From Qipengyuania_B sp965214525 (GTDB taxonomy: Bacteria > Pseudomonadota > Alphaproteobacteria > Sphingomonadales > Sphingomonadaceae), in NCBI GenBank assembly GCA_965214525.1, contig OZ243959.1, positions 310,001-374,000 of the forward strand: 64,000 bases of DNA. Reading direction: 5' to 3'. The notes below the pieces were generated by a model. The model was not told the origin of the DNA. It did not search any database and saw only the letters and a list, made by a program, of their open reading frames with translations. The stretch's first letter is position 1; the number at the start of each line of letters is the position of its first letter. Below, in pieces: positions 8,778 to 16,721 of this stretch. The translations under genes were made by a program, and so were the position numbers.

Positions 8778-9578
8778 ATGAAACCTACTCGCGAATTGTC
8801 TATCACGACCGTATCGTTCGAAGGCCGTCCCCCTCTGGCCGGGCAGCGGAAGATGGTGGTGGAATGGCCCGTCGCGTTCGAGTTCAATGGCCTCGCCTAT
8901 GCGGTAATGCTGGGGACGCCTGCAGACTTGCGGGATTTCGCCGTGGGCTTTGCGTTCGCCGAAGGCTTCATCGAGACGATCGACGATGTTAGGGCGCTGG
9001 ATATCGCCGAAACCGAATGTGGGGTGATTGCGCGCTTGACGGTGCCTGACGAGCTGGCCGCGGTCCTGACAGAGCGCGTCCGCTTGAAAGCGGCGGAAGG
9101 CGGATGCGGGCTTTGCGGTTTACAGTCGATCGCAGAAGCCGTTCGACCCCGCGCCCCGTTAGCGAGGAAACCGGTTGCGGGATTGCCGGCCGTGGGCAAC
9201 GCTTTGGCCACGATGCGTGAGCATCAGGTGCTGAACTGTGCAACCGGGGCAACACACGCCGCCGCGTTCTGCGATGATGGGGGACGTATTCTCGCCCTGC
9301 GGGAAGATGTCGGGCGGCACAACGCGCTCGACAAGTTGATCGGCCATCTGCTGCTTGTTGATATCGATCCGGCGCAAGGGTTCATCGTGATGAGCGCCCG
9401 TTGCAGCTATGAACTGGTGGACAAAACGGTGCGGGCCGGGTGTCCGATGCTGGTAACGATCTCCGCACCGACCAGCCTTGCTGTCGAACGCGCCCACGCT
9501 TGCAAGCTGACGCTGCTGGCCTTGGCGCGCAGCGATACGGCGCTGGTCGTCTGCGACCCTTACGGCAGGTTCGGGTGA
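8778..9578 (+). CDS. fdhD: formate dehydrogenase accessory sulfurtransferase FdhD
   Basis: A 266-residue cytoplasmic protein of normal FdhD length. It carries the sulfur-transfer motif GCGLCG (about residues 116-121) with the cysteine pair that passes sulfur from a cysteine desulfurase to bis-MGD before insertion into formate dehydrogenase. Other family segments are PADLRDFAVGFAFAEGFI, HAAAFCDDGG, LREDVGRHNALDKLIG and VMSARCSYELVDKT, with ISAPTSLAVE near the end. The ATG at 8778 is the first start. Its stop overlaps the GTG of mobA (GTGA), so the two are coupled. No formate dehydrogenase is present in the window, so the client enzyme is encoded elsewhere. Confidence 0.95.
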   Translation: MKPTRELSITTVSFEGRPPLAGQRKMVVEWPVAFEFNGLAYAVMLGTPADLRDFAVGFAFAEGFIETIDDVRALDIAETECGVIARLTVPDELAAVLTERVRLKAAEGGCGLCGLQSIAEAVRPRAPLARKPVAGLPAVGNALATMREHQVLNCATGATHAAAFCDDGGRILALREDVGRHNALDKLIGHLLLVDIDPAQGFIVMSARCSYELVDKTVRAGCPMLVTISAPTSLAVERAHACKLTLLALARSDTALVVCDPYGRFG

Positions 9579-10114
9579 GTCGGCGGGTCTTGGGCGCGGT
9601 CCTGGCAGGCGGTCGCTCGCGACGGTTTGGCAGCGACAAGGCATTGGCGCTCGCGAATGGCAGGACGCTATTGCAACATGCGCTCGGCAGCCTGCGCGAA
9701 CAGTGCGCGGCCGCCATCGTCGTCGGCCGCGATCAAGCCCCTGTTGTGACGGTCGCTGATTGGCCTGGCCCGGATATGGGCCCGTTGGCCGGCATCGCCG
9801 GTGCGCTGCTGTACGCGCATACCAGAGGCTTCGATAGCGTGCTGACCGTAAGCGTCGATACGTTAGGGCTTCCGGCTGCATTGCTGCGTCTGCTGGGGCC
9901 GCCGCCTTCCCGGCTGGACGCGCAGCCGGTGATCGGTCACTGGCCGGTCACCGCGCTGCCGGTTGCACGATCTATCCTTGCCAGCACGCAAACGCATTCC
10001 GTCCATGCTTTCTCCGCGCAAATCGGCGCACGGGTCGTCGCGCTGCCGGCCCGGCCACACAACATCAATACTGTTGCAGACCTCGAGGCATGGCAGCGCA
10101 GTTGCGCCGGCTGA
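9575..10114 (+). CDS. mobA: molybdenum cofactor guanylyltransferase MobA
   Basis: A 179-residue nucleotidyltransferase that attaches GMP to Mo-molybdopterin to give the guanine dinucleotide cofactor. It begins with the signature GAVLAGGRSRRFGSDKALA (GTP-binding loop LAGGxSxRxGxDK). It continues with DMGPLAGIAGAL, TVSVDTLGLPAALL (usually DxP/DMPF, here DTLG) and a C-terminal HNINTVADLEAW, which corresponds to the family's NxNTPxDL. The start is GTG at 9575, overlapping the fdhD stop. It is slightly short and lacks the canonical DMP in the third motif, but is otherwise ordinary. It pairs logically with FdhD for bis-MGD enzymes; the xanthine oxidase-type enzyme at 19504-23239 would instead use the cytosine form made by MocA. 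Confidence 0.88.
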   Translation: MSRRVLGAVLAGGRSRRFGSDKALALANGRTLLQHALGSLREQCAAAIVVGRDQAPVVTVADWPGPDMGPLAGIAGALLYAHTRGFDSVLTVSVDTLGLPAALLRLLGPPPSRLDAQPVIGHWPVTALPVARSILASTQTHSVHAFSAQIGARVVALPARPHNINTVADLEAWQRSCAG

Positions 10115-10205
10115 CCGCCTTGAACCGGCACGTTCCGCGGTGGCGATAGGAAACCTATCACTCGTTAAGGCGTAATGCTATCGGACACCCGAGCGGGAGT
10201 AATCA

Positions 10206-11398
10206 ATGAGTAAACTAGGCGTGGCTGTCATCGGCCTGAACGGTGCTGTAGCCAGTACCGCGGCGGCAGGGATCGCCGCGCTTCGCGCAGGTCACAACGA
10301 TATGGCGGGCTTGCCGTTAGCCGATCGCAAGATTGCTGGCATGCGCGACTATCGCGAACTGGAGTTCGCCGGATGGGATCTTGATGGCCGCACGCTCGCC
10401 GAAGGGGCGGATGCAAACGATATCGTGCCCGCGTCGATGATGTCGACAGTGCGAGAGGAATTGTCGGCCGTTCGCCCGTGGCCGGCCATTGGCAGCCAGG
10501 ATTTCTGCGCGAACATCGATGGCGACAACAAGCTTGGCAAATGCTCGCACCGTGATGCGATTGCACGCATCCAGGACGATCTGGCGCGGTTTCGCGATGA
10601 TCGTGGGTTCCAAGACTGGTGGTCATCAATCTGGCATCGACCGAGCGGATGCCCGATACCACGGACTCACTGTCTTCCATTGATGGGTTCGAGAAAGGGC
10701 TGGACGGGAACGACCCTGCGATCAGCCCGGCGATGCTATACGCCTATGCTGCGATAGACAGCGACGTGCCGTATGCGAACTTCACGCCCAGCGTCGCAGC
10801 CGATGCCAGGGCTTTGACTGAATATGCCGAACGGCGCGGTGTGCCGATCTCGGGCAAGGACGGCAAGACCGGGCAGACTTTGATGAAGACGGTGATCGCC
10901 CCGGCACTGCGCGATCGTTCGTTGCATGTCGATGGCTGGTTTTCGACCAATATCCTCGGGAATTCGGATGGGCTGGCCCTAGACGATCCGGCATCGCTTG
11001 CATCCAAAGTGGATACGAAGAAAAGCGTCCTTGACGATATCCTTGGCTACCACGTCGAGGATCACATCGTGATGATCCATTACTATCGCCCGCGAGGAGA
11101 CGAAAAGGAAGCCTGGGATAACGTCGATATCACCGGCTTCCTGGGACAAAAGATGCAGTTGAAGCTAAACTTTCTGTGCAAGGATTCGATCCTCGCCGCG
11201 CCACTGGTGATAGAAATCGCCCGAGTGCTCGATCTTGCCCGCAAGCGGGGCGAGGGCGGCGTCCAGGATCAGCTTGGGCTGTTCTTCAAGGCGCCGCAGT
11301 CGAAAGCGGGTAAAGCGCCGGTTCACGGGTTTGCCGAGCAGCAACTCATTTTGGATGAATGGCTGGCGGGAGAGACGTCGAAGGGTCCGGATCGTTGA
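10206..11398 (+). pseudogene. inositol-3-phosphate synthase (Ino1 family), frameshifted as assembled
   Basis: First gene of the nine-gene operon; GGAG lies 5' of the ATG. The N-terminus has the NAD-binding loop VIGLNGAVASTAAAG, a variant of the Ino1 GxGGxV motif. The frame is broken at 10617-10619: ...RDDRGFQD must join VVINLASTERMPD, which needs one more G in ACTGG-TGG. The second part has the Ino1 core SGKDGKTGQTLMKTVIAP, STNILGNSDGLAL, KVDTKKSVLDDILG and FLGQKMQLKLNFLCKDSILAAPLV. Restoring one base gives 397 residues, normal for the longer Ino1 type. The enzyme isomerises glucose 6-phosphate to 1D-myo-inositol 3-phosphate. The intact downstream operon suggests that the gene is functional in vivo and the indel is an assembly error. 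Confidence 0.85.
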
Positions 11399-12315
11399 CG
11401 AATGCGGAGCATCGTCGGTCGCTCGATCCGGCAATTATCGAGGTGTTGCGCGAACTGGGCGATTTGAAGCGTATCCATTCGGCCGGACGCGACGGGTCGA
11501 TCGCGACGCGGCTGTTCGAACGGGGCTGGGCAGAATGGTTGGCAGGGGGCGACCGGCAGACGATCGCCTGGCAGCTTATCGGGGCCGGGCTGGCGGCTGC
11601 ACGCCTTGGTGACCTTGATCGAGCCAAGCTTGCCGAAATCGATCTATCGCCCGTGACGGTTCGCGAAGTATTGGCGAAGGCCATCGACAGCGTGACCGGC
11701 GCGCTCGATCCCGTAATCGTGAACCAGGCGAAAGAGGCGCTGACGCGCGAGCAGGGTCTCGCCAGGCAGACGGCGCTGCCAGAACTGATCGGCGCGCTTC
11801 GTCATCAACCACGCGCGGGTGTCACGGCACCGGGTTTGCCGCGGATCATGCTGCAACCCGAGGAAAACCACGCCGAACACAGTTTCATCGTCGCGCTTTA
11901 CGCCATGGTTCTCGCGCCTTCATTCGGGGCCGAGCCGGTAACCGCCTTTTGGCACGGCATGATCCACCACCTGCATAGCGCTGCGATGCCCGACGCCGGG
12001 TACAGTGGCGAGGTGCTGCTTGGGGAACACCTGGCGTCGGTGATCGCGAATGCACGCGGGCTGGCCTTGCGACAGCTACCGGTAGGCATAGCCGAGGGCT
12101 GCCGACGGACCTTCGCGGAGATCGCCACCGATGAAAGCGCCGAGGCAAAAGCGTTTCACGCTGCCGACGTCATCGACCGGGTGTTGGAAGTTCAGCATCA
12201 CCTGCGTCGGTCGCAACTTACCATGGAAACGGTTCTCGGCGAATACGGATTGGTGCATGATGGACCGGTCAAGGCCTTTCACGACAGGGTACTGCGCGAA
12301 ACAGGCCTGCCGTGA
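11395..12315 (+). CDS. HD-domain-like protein of the inositol/YcaO operon
   Basis: A protein of about 306 residues. The C-terminal half resembles HD-superfamily metal hydrolases (YfbR/HDDC-like): ENHAEHSFIVALYAMVL, FWHGMIHHLHSAAMPDAG and AFHAADVIDRVLEVQHHL. The usual HD doublet appears as HH in this reading, so the metal site may be altered. The N-terminal half (about residues 1-150) is helical and unassigned. Start TTG at 11395 overlaps the previous stop as TTGA; ATG at 11359 is an alternative with a longer overlap. In this operon a phosphohydrolase could remove the phosphate from an inositol-phosphate glycoside, a step needed in mycothiol-like pathways. This is inference from context. Confidence 0.72.
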   Translation: MTNAEHRRSLDPAIIEVLRELGDLKRIHSAGRDGSIATRLFERGWAEWLAGGDRQTIAWQLIGAGLAAARLGDLDRAKLAEIDLSPVTVREVLAKAIDSVTGALDPVIVNQAKEALTREQGLARQTALPELIGALRHQPRAGVTAPGLPRIMLQPEENHAEHSFIVALYAMVLAPSFGAEPVTAFWHGMIHHLHSAAMPDAGYSGEVLLGEHLASVIANARGLALRQLPVGIAEGCRRTFAEIATDESAEAKAFHAADVIDRVLEVQHHLRRSQLTMETVLGEYGLVHDGPVKAFHDRVLRETGLP

Positions 12316-13406
12316 TCTGGCACTCCCCCAATACCGGCTGCGCATTGCATCAGGATACCCCGCATTCCCTTACCGATGGCCAATCCGAGCGGTGGCCGGT
12401 CGTCGATGGCATTCCGTACCTGCGCACCAAGAGGGAAGGCTTGGTCGCGCTTGCTTTGCGCAAACTGGATGCGGGGGATGCAGCGGGTGCGCTGGTCGCG
12501 TTGCTTGCCGATCAGGACGCGTGGTGGAACGGTCCGCCGACCGATCTGGCGGAATTGCAAGAGCTCGTGAAAGAGCGTGATGCGTTGACCTTGCGCGGGG
12601 CGATGGCGTTGCTGCGCTTCGGGCCTGTTGCGGACTACTTCGCCTATCGATGGTCCGATCCGACCTATCTTGCTGGACTGGCGTTATTGGAAGCGCACTG
12701 GAACCATCCGACATCGTGCTTTGAGCTGGCCTGCGGCATCGGCCATTATCTGCGGGAATTGGCCCGGCGCGGGGTCGCATGCATCGGCGGCGATGTGGTG
12801 TTCGCCAAATGCTGGCTCGCGAAGCATTGGGTCGCCCCTGCAGCAACGCTCGTATGTTTCGACGCGGGCGACGAATGGCCCATCAAGGCAGAGCAATTTG
12901 ATCTCGTATCGTGCCAGGATGCGTTCTATTTCCTGCCTGATCAGCCGAAGATTGCGGATCGGTTGCGCGAATGCGTGGCAGATCGCGGCGTGCTTGCAAT
13001 CGGACATCTGCATAACGCCAATGTCGATGGCGGAGCGCTGGGTCCAGCAAGATCAATGGAAGAATGGCGTAGCCTGTTTCCTGATAGCACGGTGTATGAC
13101 GAGGATGAATTGCTGCGCGCCATGGTTTGCGAAGCCACGCCTTGCGCCGCCGGCTGGCGGGACGACCCTGATATAGAGGCATGGTCGATCATAGAAGGCG
13201 GGGGGTCGCCGCGCCAGCTGGCCGGTGGCCTCGCCATACCGCTCCCAGGCAGCGCGCTACGTTCCAATCCGCTGCTGCAAGATGGCGCGCCGCGCTGGCC
13301 CTCCGAGCGTTACGAAAGGGAATATGCGGCGCGATCCCCCTGGATAGAATGTTCCGGCGACGCGGCACGCACCCGCCGCTTGGTCGACCTTCCGGAGCGG
13401 TGGTAA
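12312..13406 (+). CDS. class I SAM-dependent methyltransferase
   Basis: 364 residues. The N-terminal 40 residues, ending in RWPVVDGIPYLRT, resemble the Trm112-like segment found ahead of many natural-product methyltransferases. A helical linker follows, then the Rossmann methyltransferase core with motif I FELACGIGHYLRELARRG, GDVVFAKCWLA, CFDAGDEWPI, and the post-core VSCQDAFYFLPD. The C-terminal 100 residues include ALRSNPLLQ and RWPSERYEREYAARSPW. It is cytoplasmic. GTG at 12312 overlaps the previous stop (GTGA), and its own stop overlaps the next ATG (TAATG). It probably methylates an intermediate or product of this operon, on O, N or C; the substrate is not deducible. Confidence 0.85.
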   Translation: MIWHSPNTGCALHQDTPHSLTDGQSERWPVVDGIPYLRTKREGLVALALRKLDAGDAAGALVALLADQDAWWNGPPTDLAELQELVKERDALTLRGAMALLRFGPVADYFAYRWSDPTYLAGLALLEAHWNHPTSCFELACGIGHYLRELARRGVACIGGDVVFAKCWLAKHWVAPAATLVCFDAGDEWPIKAEQFDLVSCQDAFYFLPDQPKIADRLRECVADRGVLAIGHLHNANVDGGALGPARSMEEWRSLFPDSTVYDEDELLRAMVCEATPCAAGWRDDPDIEAWSIIEGGGSPRQLAGGLAIPLPGSALRSNPLLQDGAPRWPSERYEREYAARSPWIECSGDAARTRRLVDLPERW

Positions 13407-14410
13407 TGGCGGAACCGTTTCGCTGGGGCATAGCGGGTTATGGCTGGGTCGCACGCGACTATATGGCGCCGGGGATCGCTGCGGCGGGTGGCAGGTTGGT
13501 CGCCGTTGCCGATCCCGCGCAGGACGCGCGCGTGGCTGCTGGAGCGAGTGGCGCGAAAACATATCCCGATGTAGCGGACATGATCGCCAATGAAGAGCTC
13601 GAGGCGGTGTATATCGCTACCCCCAATCATCTGCATGCCGAAGCCATTGCGCAGGTGGCGGCAGCGGGCGTCGCGATATTGTGCGAGAAACCGCTGGGAC
13701 AGGATCGCGCGAGCATTCATCACATAGCGCAAATCGTCGCACGCTCACCCGTGCGCATGGGCACAGCGTTCGATCAGCGGCATCATCCTGCCCACGGTAT
13801 CATTCGCGAAATGATCGTCGCAGGAAAGCTGGGCACGATTACCGCCATCCGTATTGTCTATTGCTGCTGGGTCGACCCGGCATGGAGCCGCGGTACGGGG
13901 ACGAACTGGCGCGCCGACCAGTCCTGCGCCGGAGGTGGCGCGGTGCTGGATTTGGCGCCGCACGGGCTTGATCTGGCAGACTATCTGCTGGACGAACCGG
14001 TCGGAAGGATTGCCATGACATTGCAACGCCGCGTCCATGATTACGATGTCGAGGATGGGGGCGTGATCGTTGGACGGACCTGTTCGGGCATCCTGGTATC
14101 AAGCCATACGTCCTACAACTGGCCCGAGGAGCTCCCGCGGCGAAGGTTGGAAATCGCCGGGACCGCAGGCATGATCGTCGCCAGCGATACGATGGGGCAA
14201 GAGGCTGGCGGGCACATGACTTTTATCGACGCGACGAACGGCACCTCCCAACCTGTGGATTTCGATATCTATGCCGCACCCTTCACCCGACAGGCGGCCG
14301 CTTTTCAAAACTTCGTGCGGCATGGCGGAAAAGCGTTCTCCATAGACCGCGATATCGATGCGGCGCTGCGTTTCTTTACCGCCTACGAGGAAGCTGTCGC
14401 ATGCCTTTGA
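13406..14410 (+). CDS. Gfo/Idh/MocA family NAD(P)-dependent oxidoreductase
   Basis: 334 residues with the standard two-domain layout. An N-terminal Rossmann fold (WGIAGYGWVARDYMAPGI, LVAVADP, VYIATPNHLHAEAI) is followed by the catalytic Lys motif CEKPLGQD at about residue 93. The C-terminal beta-sheet domain has GTAFDQRHHPAHGIIREMI and GGGAVLDLAPHGLDLADYLL, whose DLAPHGLD corresponds to the conserved D(I/L)..H.xD. Relatives oxidise hydroxyls of inositols and sugars. Placed after an inositol-phosphate synthase, oxidation of an inositol ring to an inosose, or of a sugar, is the natural hypothesis. The 3' end overlaps the next gene by ten bases. Confidence 0.92.
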   Translation: MAEPFRWGIAGYGWVARDYMAPGIAAAGGRLVAVADPAQDARVAAGASGAKTYPDVADMIANEELEAVYIATPNHLHAEAIAQVAAAGVAILCEKPLGQDRASIHHIAQIVARSPVRMGTAFDQRHHPAHGIIREMIVAGKLGTITAIRIVYCCWVDPAWSRGTGTNWRADQSCAGGGAVLDLAPHGLDLADYLLDEPVGRIAMTLQRRVHDYDVEDGGVIVGRTCSGILVSSHTSYNWPEELPRRRLEIAGTAGMIVASDTMGQEAGGHMTFIDATNGTSQPVDFDIYAAPFTRQAAAFQNFVRHGGKAFSIDRDIDAALRFFTAYEEAVACL

Positions 14411-15216
14411 GCCATTTCGCGTGCGCCAATTGCGGCTTCTGGCAGCAGCATTTCAATCCCCCGGATTGCCCGGTATGCACGGATGTTCGCAACGACCTGC
14501 CTGAGGACGGATGGCAATTCCTTAAAGAAACTACTGTGAATGCAACGCATTCCGGCGGGTTCCGACAAGTCGCGGGTGACCTTTGGGCCTTCACTACGAC
14601 GCCCCATTTAGGGCTTGCGGGCACCGGTTGGCTGATCGTGCGCGATGGGGGCAATATCGCTTTCGAGGCAGCCCCTTATTATTCGCCCGGCATGTTAGAG
14701 AAAATCGTCGAACTCGGCGGTATCGATTACCTCGCAGCCAGCCATCCGCATGGCTATGGCGCGTTGTTCCAGCTACAACGGGAGTTCGCCCCGCAGGTAT
14801 TGGCCATGCACAAGGACGACCTCAACTACACGAAAGCGTTTCGGGTCACTGTGCCATATGACGATACGTTGGAACTTGCGCCCGGTTACACCTTGCACCA
14901 CGTCGGCGGACATTATGCCGGGCAGGCCGCATTGCACGACGCACGCGAGAAGCGGCTGTTTTGCGGAGACATGTTCAAGATCGATCAGGACGAACGCGGA
15001 CGCAGCACCCACGTCTCCAGCCACAAGGCATTTCACAAGGATATTCCCCTGACGCATGGGGAGTTGCGACATTATCGTGCGATCATCGCGCCGCTGGAGT
15101 TCGATGCCGTGTTGACGCCGTTCGAACATGCGCCCGACGTCGGCCGCAAGACCGCGCTCGCCATGCTGGACGAAGCGCTTGCCCGCCCGCCCAAAGTCCG
15201 AAGATACGCATTGTGA
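14401..15216 (+). CDS. MBL-fold metallo-hydrolase-like protein with N-terminal zinc ribbon
   Basis: 271 residues. The N-terminus reads FACANCGFWQQHFNPPDCPVC, a four-cysteine zinc ribbon (CxxC at about 8/11 and CxxC at about 23/26). The rest is a metallo-beta-lactamase fold: GWLIVRDGGNIAFEA, YLAASHPHGYGALFQL, HHVGGHYAGQAALHD, KRLFCGDMFKID and PFEHAP. The first metal motif, normally HxHxDH, is HPHGYG, so the Asp and third His are missing. The later His (GGHYAG), Asp (CGDMF) and His (FEHAP) remain. This suggests one metal rather than two, or a redox or non-hydrolytic role. It overlaps YcaO by GTGA, so the two proteins are probably made together. Confidence 0.82.
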   Translation: MPLSHFACANCGFWQQHFNPPDCPVCTDVRNDLPEDGWQFLKETTVNATHSGGFRQVAGDLWAFTTTPHLGLAGTGWLIVRDGGNIAFEAAPYYSPGMLEKIVELGGIDYLAASHPHGYGALFQLQREFAPQVLAMHKDDLNYTKAFRVTVPYDDTLELAPGYTLHHVGGHYAGQAALHDAREKRLFCGDMFKIDQDERGRSTHVSSHKAFHKDIPLTHGELRHYRAIIAPLEFDAVLTPFEHAPDVGRKTALAMLDEALARPPKVRRYAL

Positions 15217-16721
15217 GAGCAACCGGCCTGCCATCCGATCTGCCCAATGCGGCGCGCCTTTATCTCGATGCCTTCCCGGCAGGCGAGATCGTTGCCTTTC
15301 CTATCGATCCGATCGATCGTGTCGGCATTCCGGTATGGATCGTCGCCCTGTTTCCCGACGGACAACCGCTGCTCGATGGGGTTATGCCCTATGGGGTTGG
15401 TTACGGCATTGACGAGGGGCAGGCGATCCTGGGCGCGATGGGAGAGATCGCCGAGATGGTCTTTCCCGCATTGTCTTTAGGGCGACGCGACAAGGTGCGT
15501 GGTTCCTATCGCGATCTCGTCGCCAATCTTGGCGAACGGAGCGTAGCCGATCCGCTGACCTTGTGCCTTCCAGCGGGATCGCCGGTCGGACGCGACACCA
15601 GCCTCGAATGGGTCGAAGCTATTCGACTAGTCGACGGCGCGACCGTTCTCGTGCCGATCGACCTTGCCGCCTACAACTCGGCGGAACTGTCGGAGGGATA
15701 CCGCCCCTTCACGACGATCATCTCAAACGGCATGGGCGCCGGCCCGGACAAGGATTGGGCGGTGGGGCACGGCCTATGCGAAATTCTTCAGCGCGATGGC
15801 AATGGCCTGCTGTTTCGCGCCATGGATCGCGGCATCACGCTAGACCTGCCCGGCAGGGTGTCGGACCGGATCGCGAAGTTGCTCGACCAATACCACAGGG
15901 CCGGGATCCAGCCGATCCCTAAATTCGCGACCGACGAGTTCGACCTGACCAACATCTATTGCGTTGGAATAGACGAGGATGGCGTACCCGCCGAACCCAT
16001 CATGGTATCCGCCTGCGGCGAAGCCTGCCATCCGGACCGGGAGGCGGCATTGGAGAAGGCGCTGACCGAATATGCGGCCAGCCGCAGCCGCAAGGCCTAC
16101 GCGCATGGCGAGGATCGCCGCACCCGTGCGTTGAGCCCGGCGGGTTATGTCGATCGCTTCCTTGCACAAAGCGGCGGGGCGGCCAAAAGCTCGGACCGAC
16201 GCGCGCTCGATGCTATGATCGACTGGCAAGCGCGCGAGGCAGCGGCCCTGCGGGACTATCTGTCCGACAACATGCTGGCGCAAACGAGCCGCAAGCCATT
16301 CGCCGACTTGCCGCATACTCCATGCCATGGCCCGCGCGATCGAGGGCGCTTGGTATGCGACAAGGTTGCCGATGCCGGGTTCGACATCCTCTACGTCGAT
16401 ATGTCGCCGGGGGATTGCCCGGTCAGCACGGTCAAGCTGATAGTTCCGGGGATGGAAGTAGAAACGATGAGCTATTACCGGATCGGGGAGCGCGGAGTGC
16501 GCAAGTTGCTGGACTTAGATTGCGCGTTGATAGCATTCGACGAGACCCGCGAAGGATTGCAGCCGGTGCGCCTTACCCCCCAAGCGCTGGATAGTCTGGG
16601 CGGGCAGCCGATGTTCGATACCAAGATGGCGGACGCGATCGTCGGTCCGCTCTACCCCCTTTATCGCGAACCCGAGGCACACCATGCCGCCGCGGCGGCC
16701 GCAAAAGCGCGCCCGGCGTGA
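15213..16721 (+). CDS. YcaO-domain protein
   Basis: 502 residues. YcaO enzymes use ATP to phosphorylate an amide oxygen and so drive azoline, thioamide or amidine formation. The two ATP/Mg segments are visible: GYGIDEGQAILGAMGEIAEM (about 63-82) and SNGMGAG (171-177) with GLCEILQRDGNGLLFRAMDR (188-207). Here the usual ExxER is E190-I-L-Q193-R194. The C-terminal 250 residues (DILYVDMSPGDCPVSTVKLIVPGMEVE) match the rest of the domain. There is no E1-like or PqqD-like leader-binding domain, and no proline-rich C-terminus. No precursor-peptide gene or azoline dehydrogenase lies nearby, so a small-molecule substrate is more likely than a ribosomal peptide. GTG at 15213 overlaps the previous stop. 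Confidence 0.88.
   Translation: MRATGLPSDLPNAARLYLDAFPAGEIVAFPIDPIDRVGIPVWIVALFPDGQPLLDGVMPYGVGYGIDEGQAILGAMGEIAEMVFPALSLGRRDKVRGSYRDLVANLGERSVADPLTLCLPAGSPVGRDTSLEWVEAIRLVDGATVLVPIDLAAYNSAELSEGYRPFTTIISNGMGAGPDKDWAVGHGLCEILQRDGNGLLFRAMDRGITLDLPGRVSDRIAKLLDQYHRAGIQPIPKFATDEFDLTNIYCVGIDEDGVPAEPIMVSACGEACHPDREAALEKALTEYAASRSRKAYAHGEDRRTRALSPAGYVDRFLAQSGGAAKSSDRRALDAMIDWQAREAAALRDYLSDNMLAQTSRKPFADLPHTPCHGPRDRGRLVCDKVADAGFDILYVDMSPGDCPVSTVKLIVPGMEVETMSYYRIGERGVRKLLDLDCALIAFDETREGLQPVRLTPQALDSLGGQPMFDTKMADAIVGPLYPLYREPEAHHAAAAAAKARPA

Noticed and set aside
15213..16721. YcaO gene as part of an azol(in)e-containing RiPP cluster
   Set aside because: No precursor peptide, dehydrogenase, leader-recognition protein or TfuA gene lies nearby, and the neighbours are carbohydrate enzymes.
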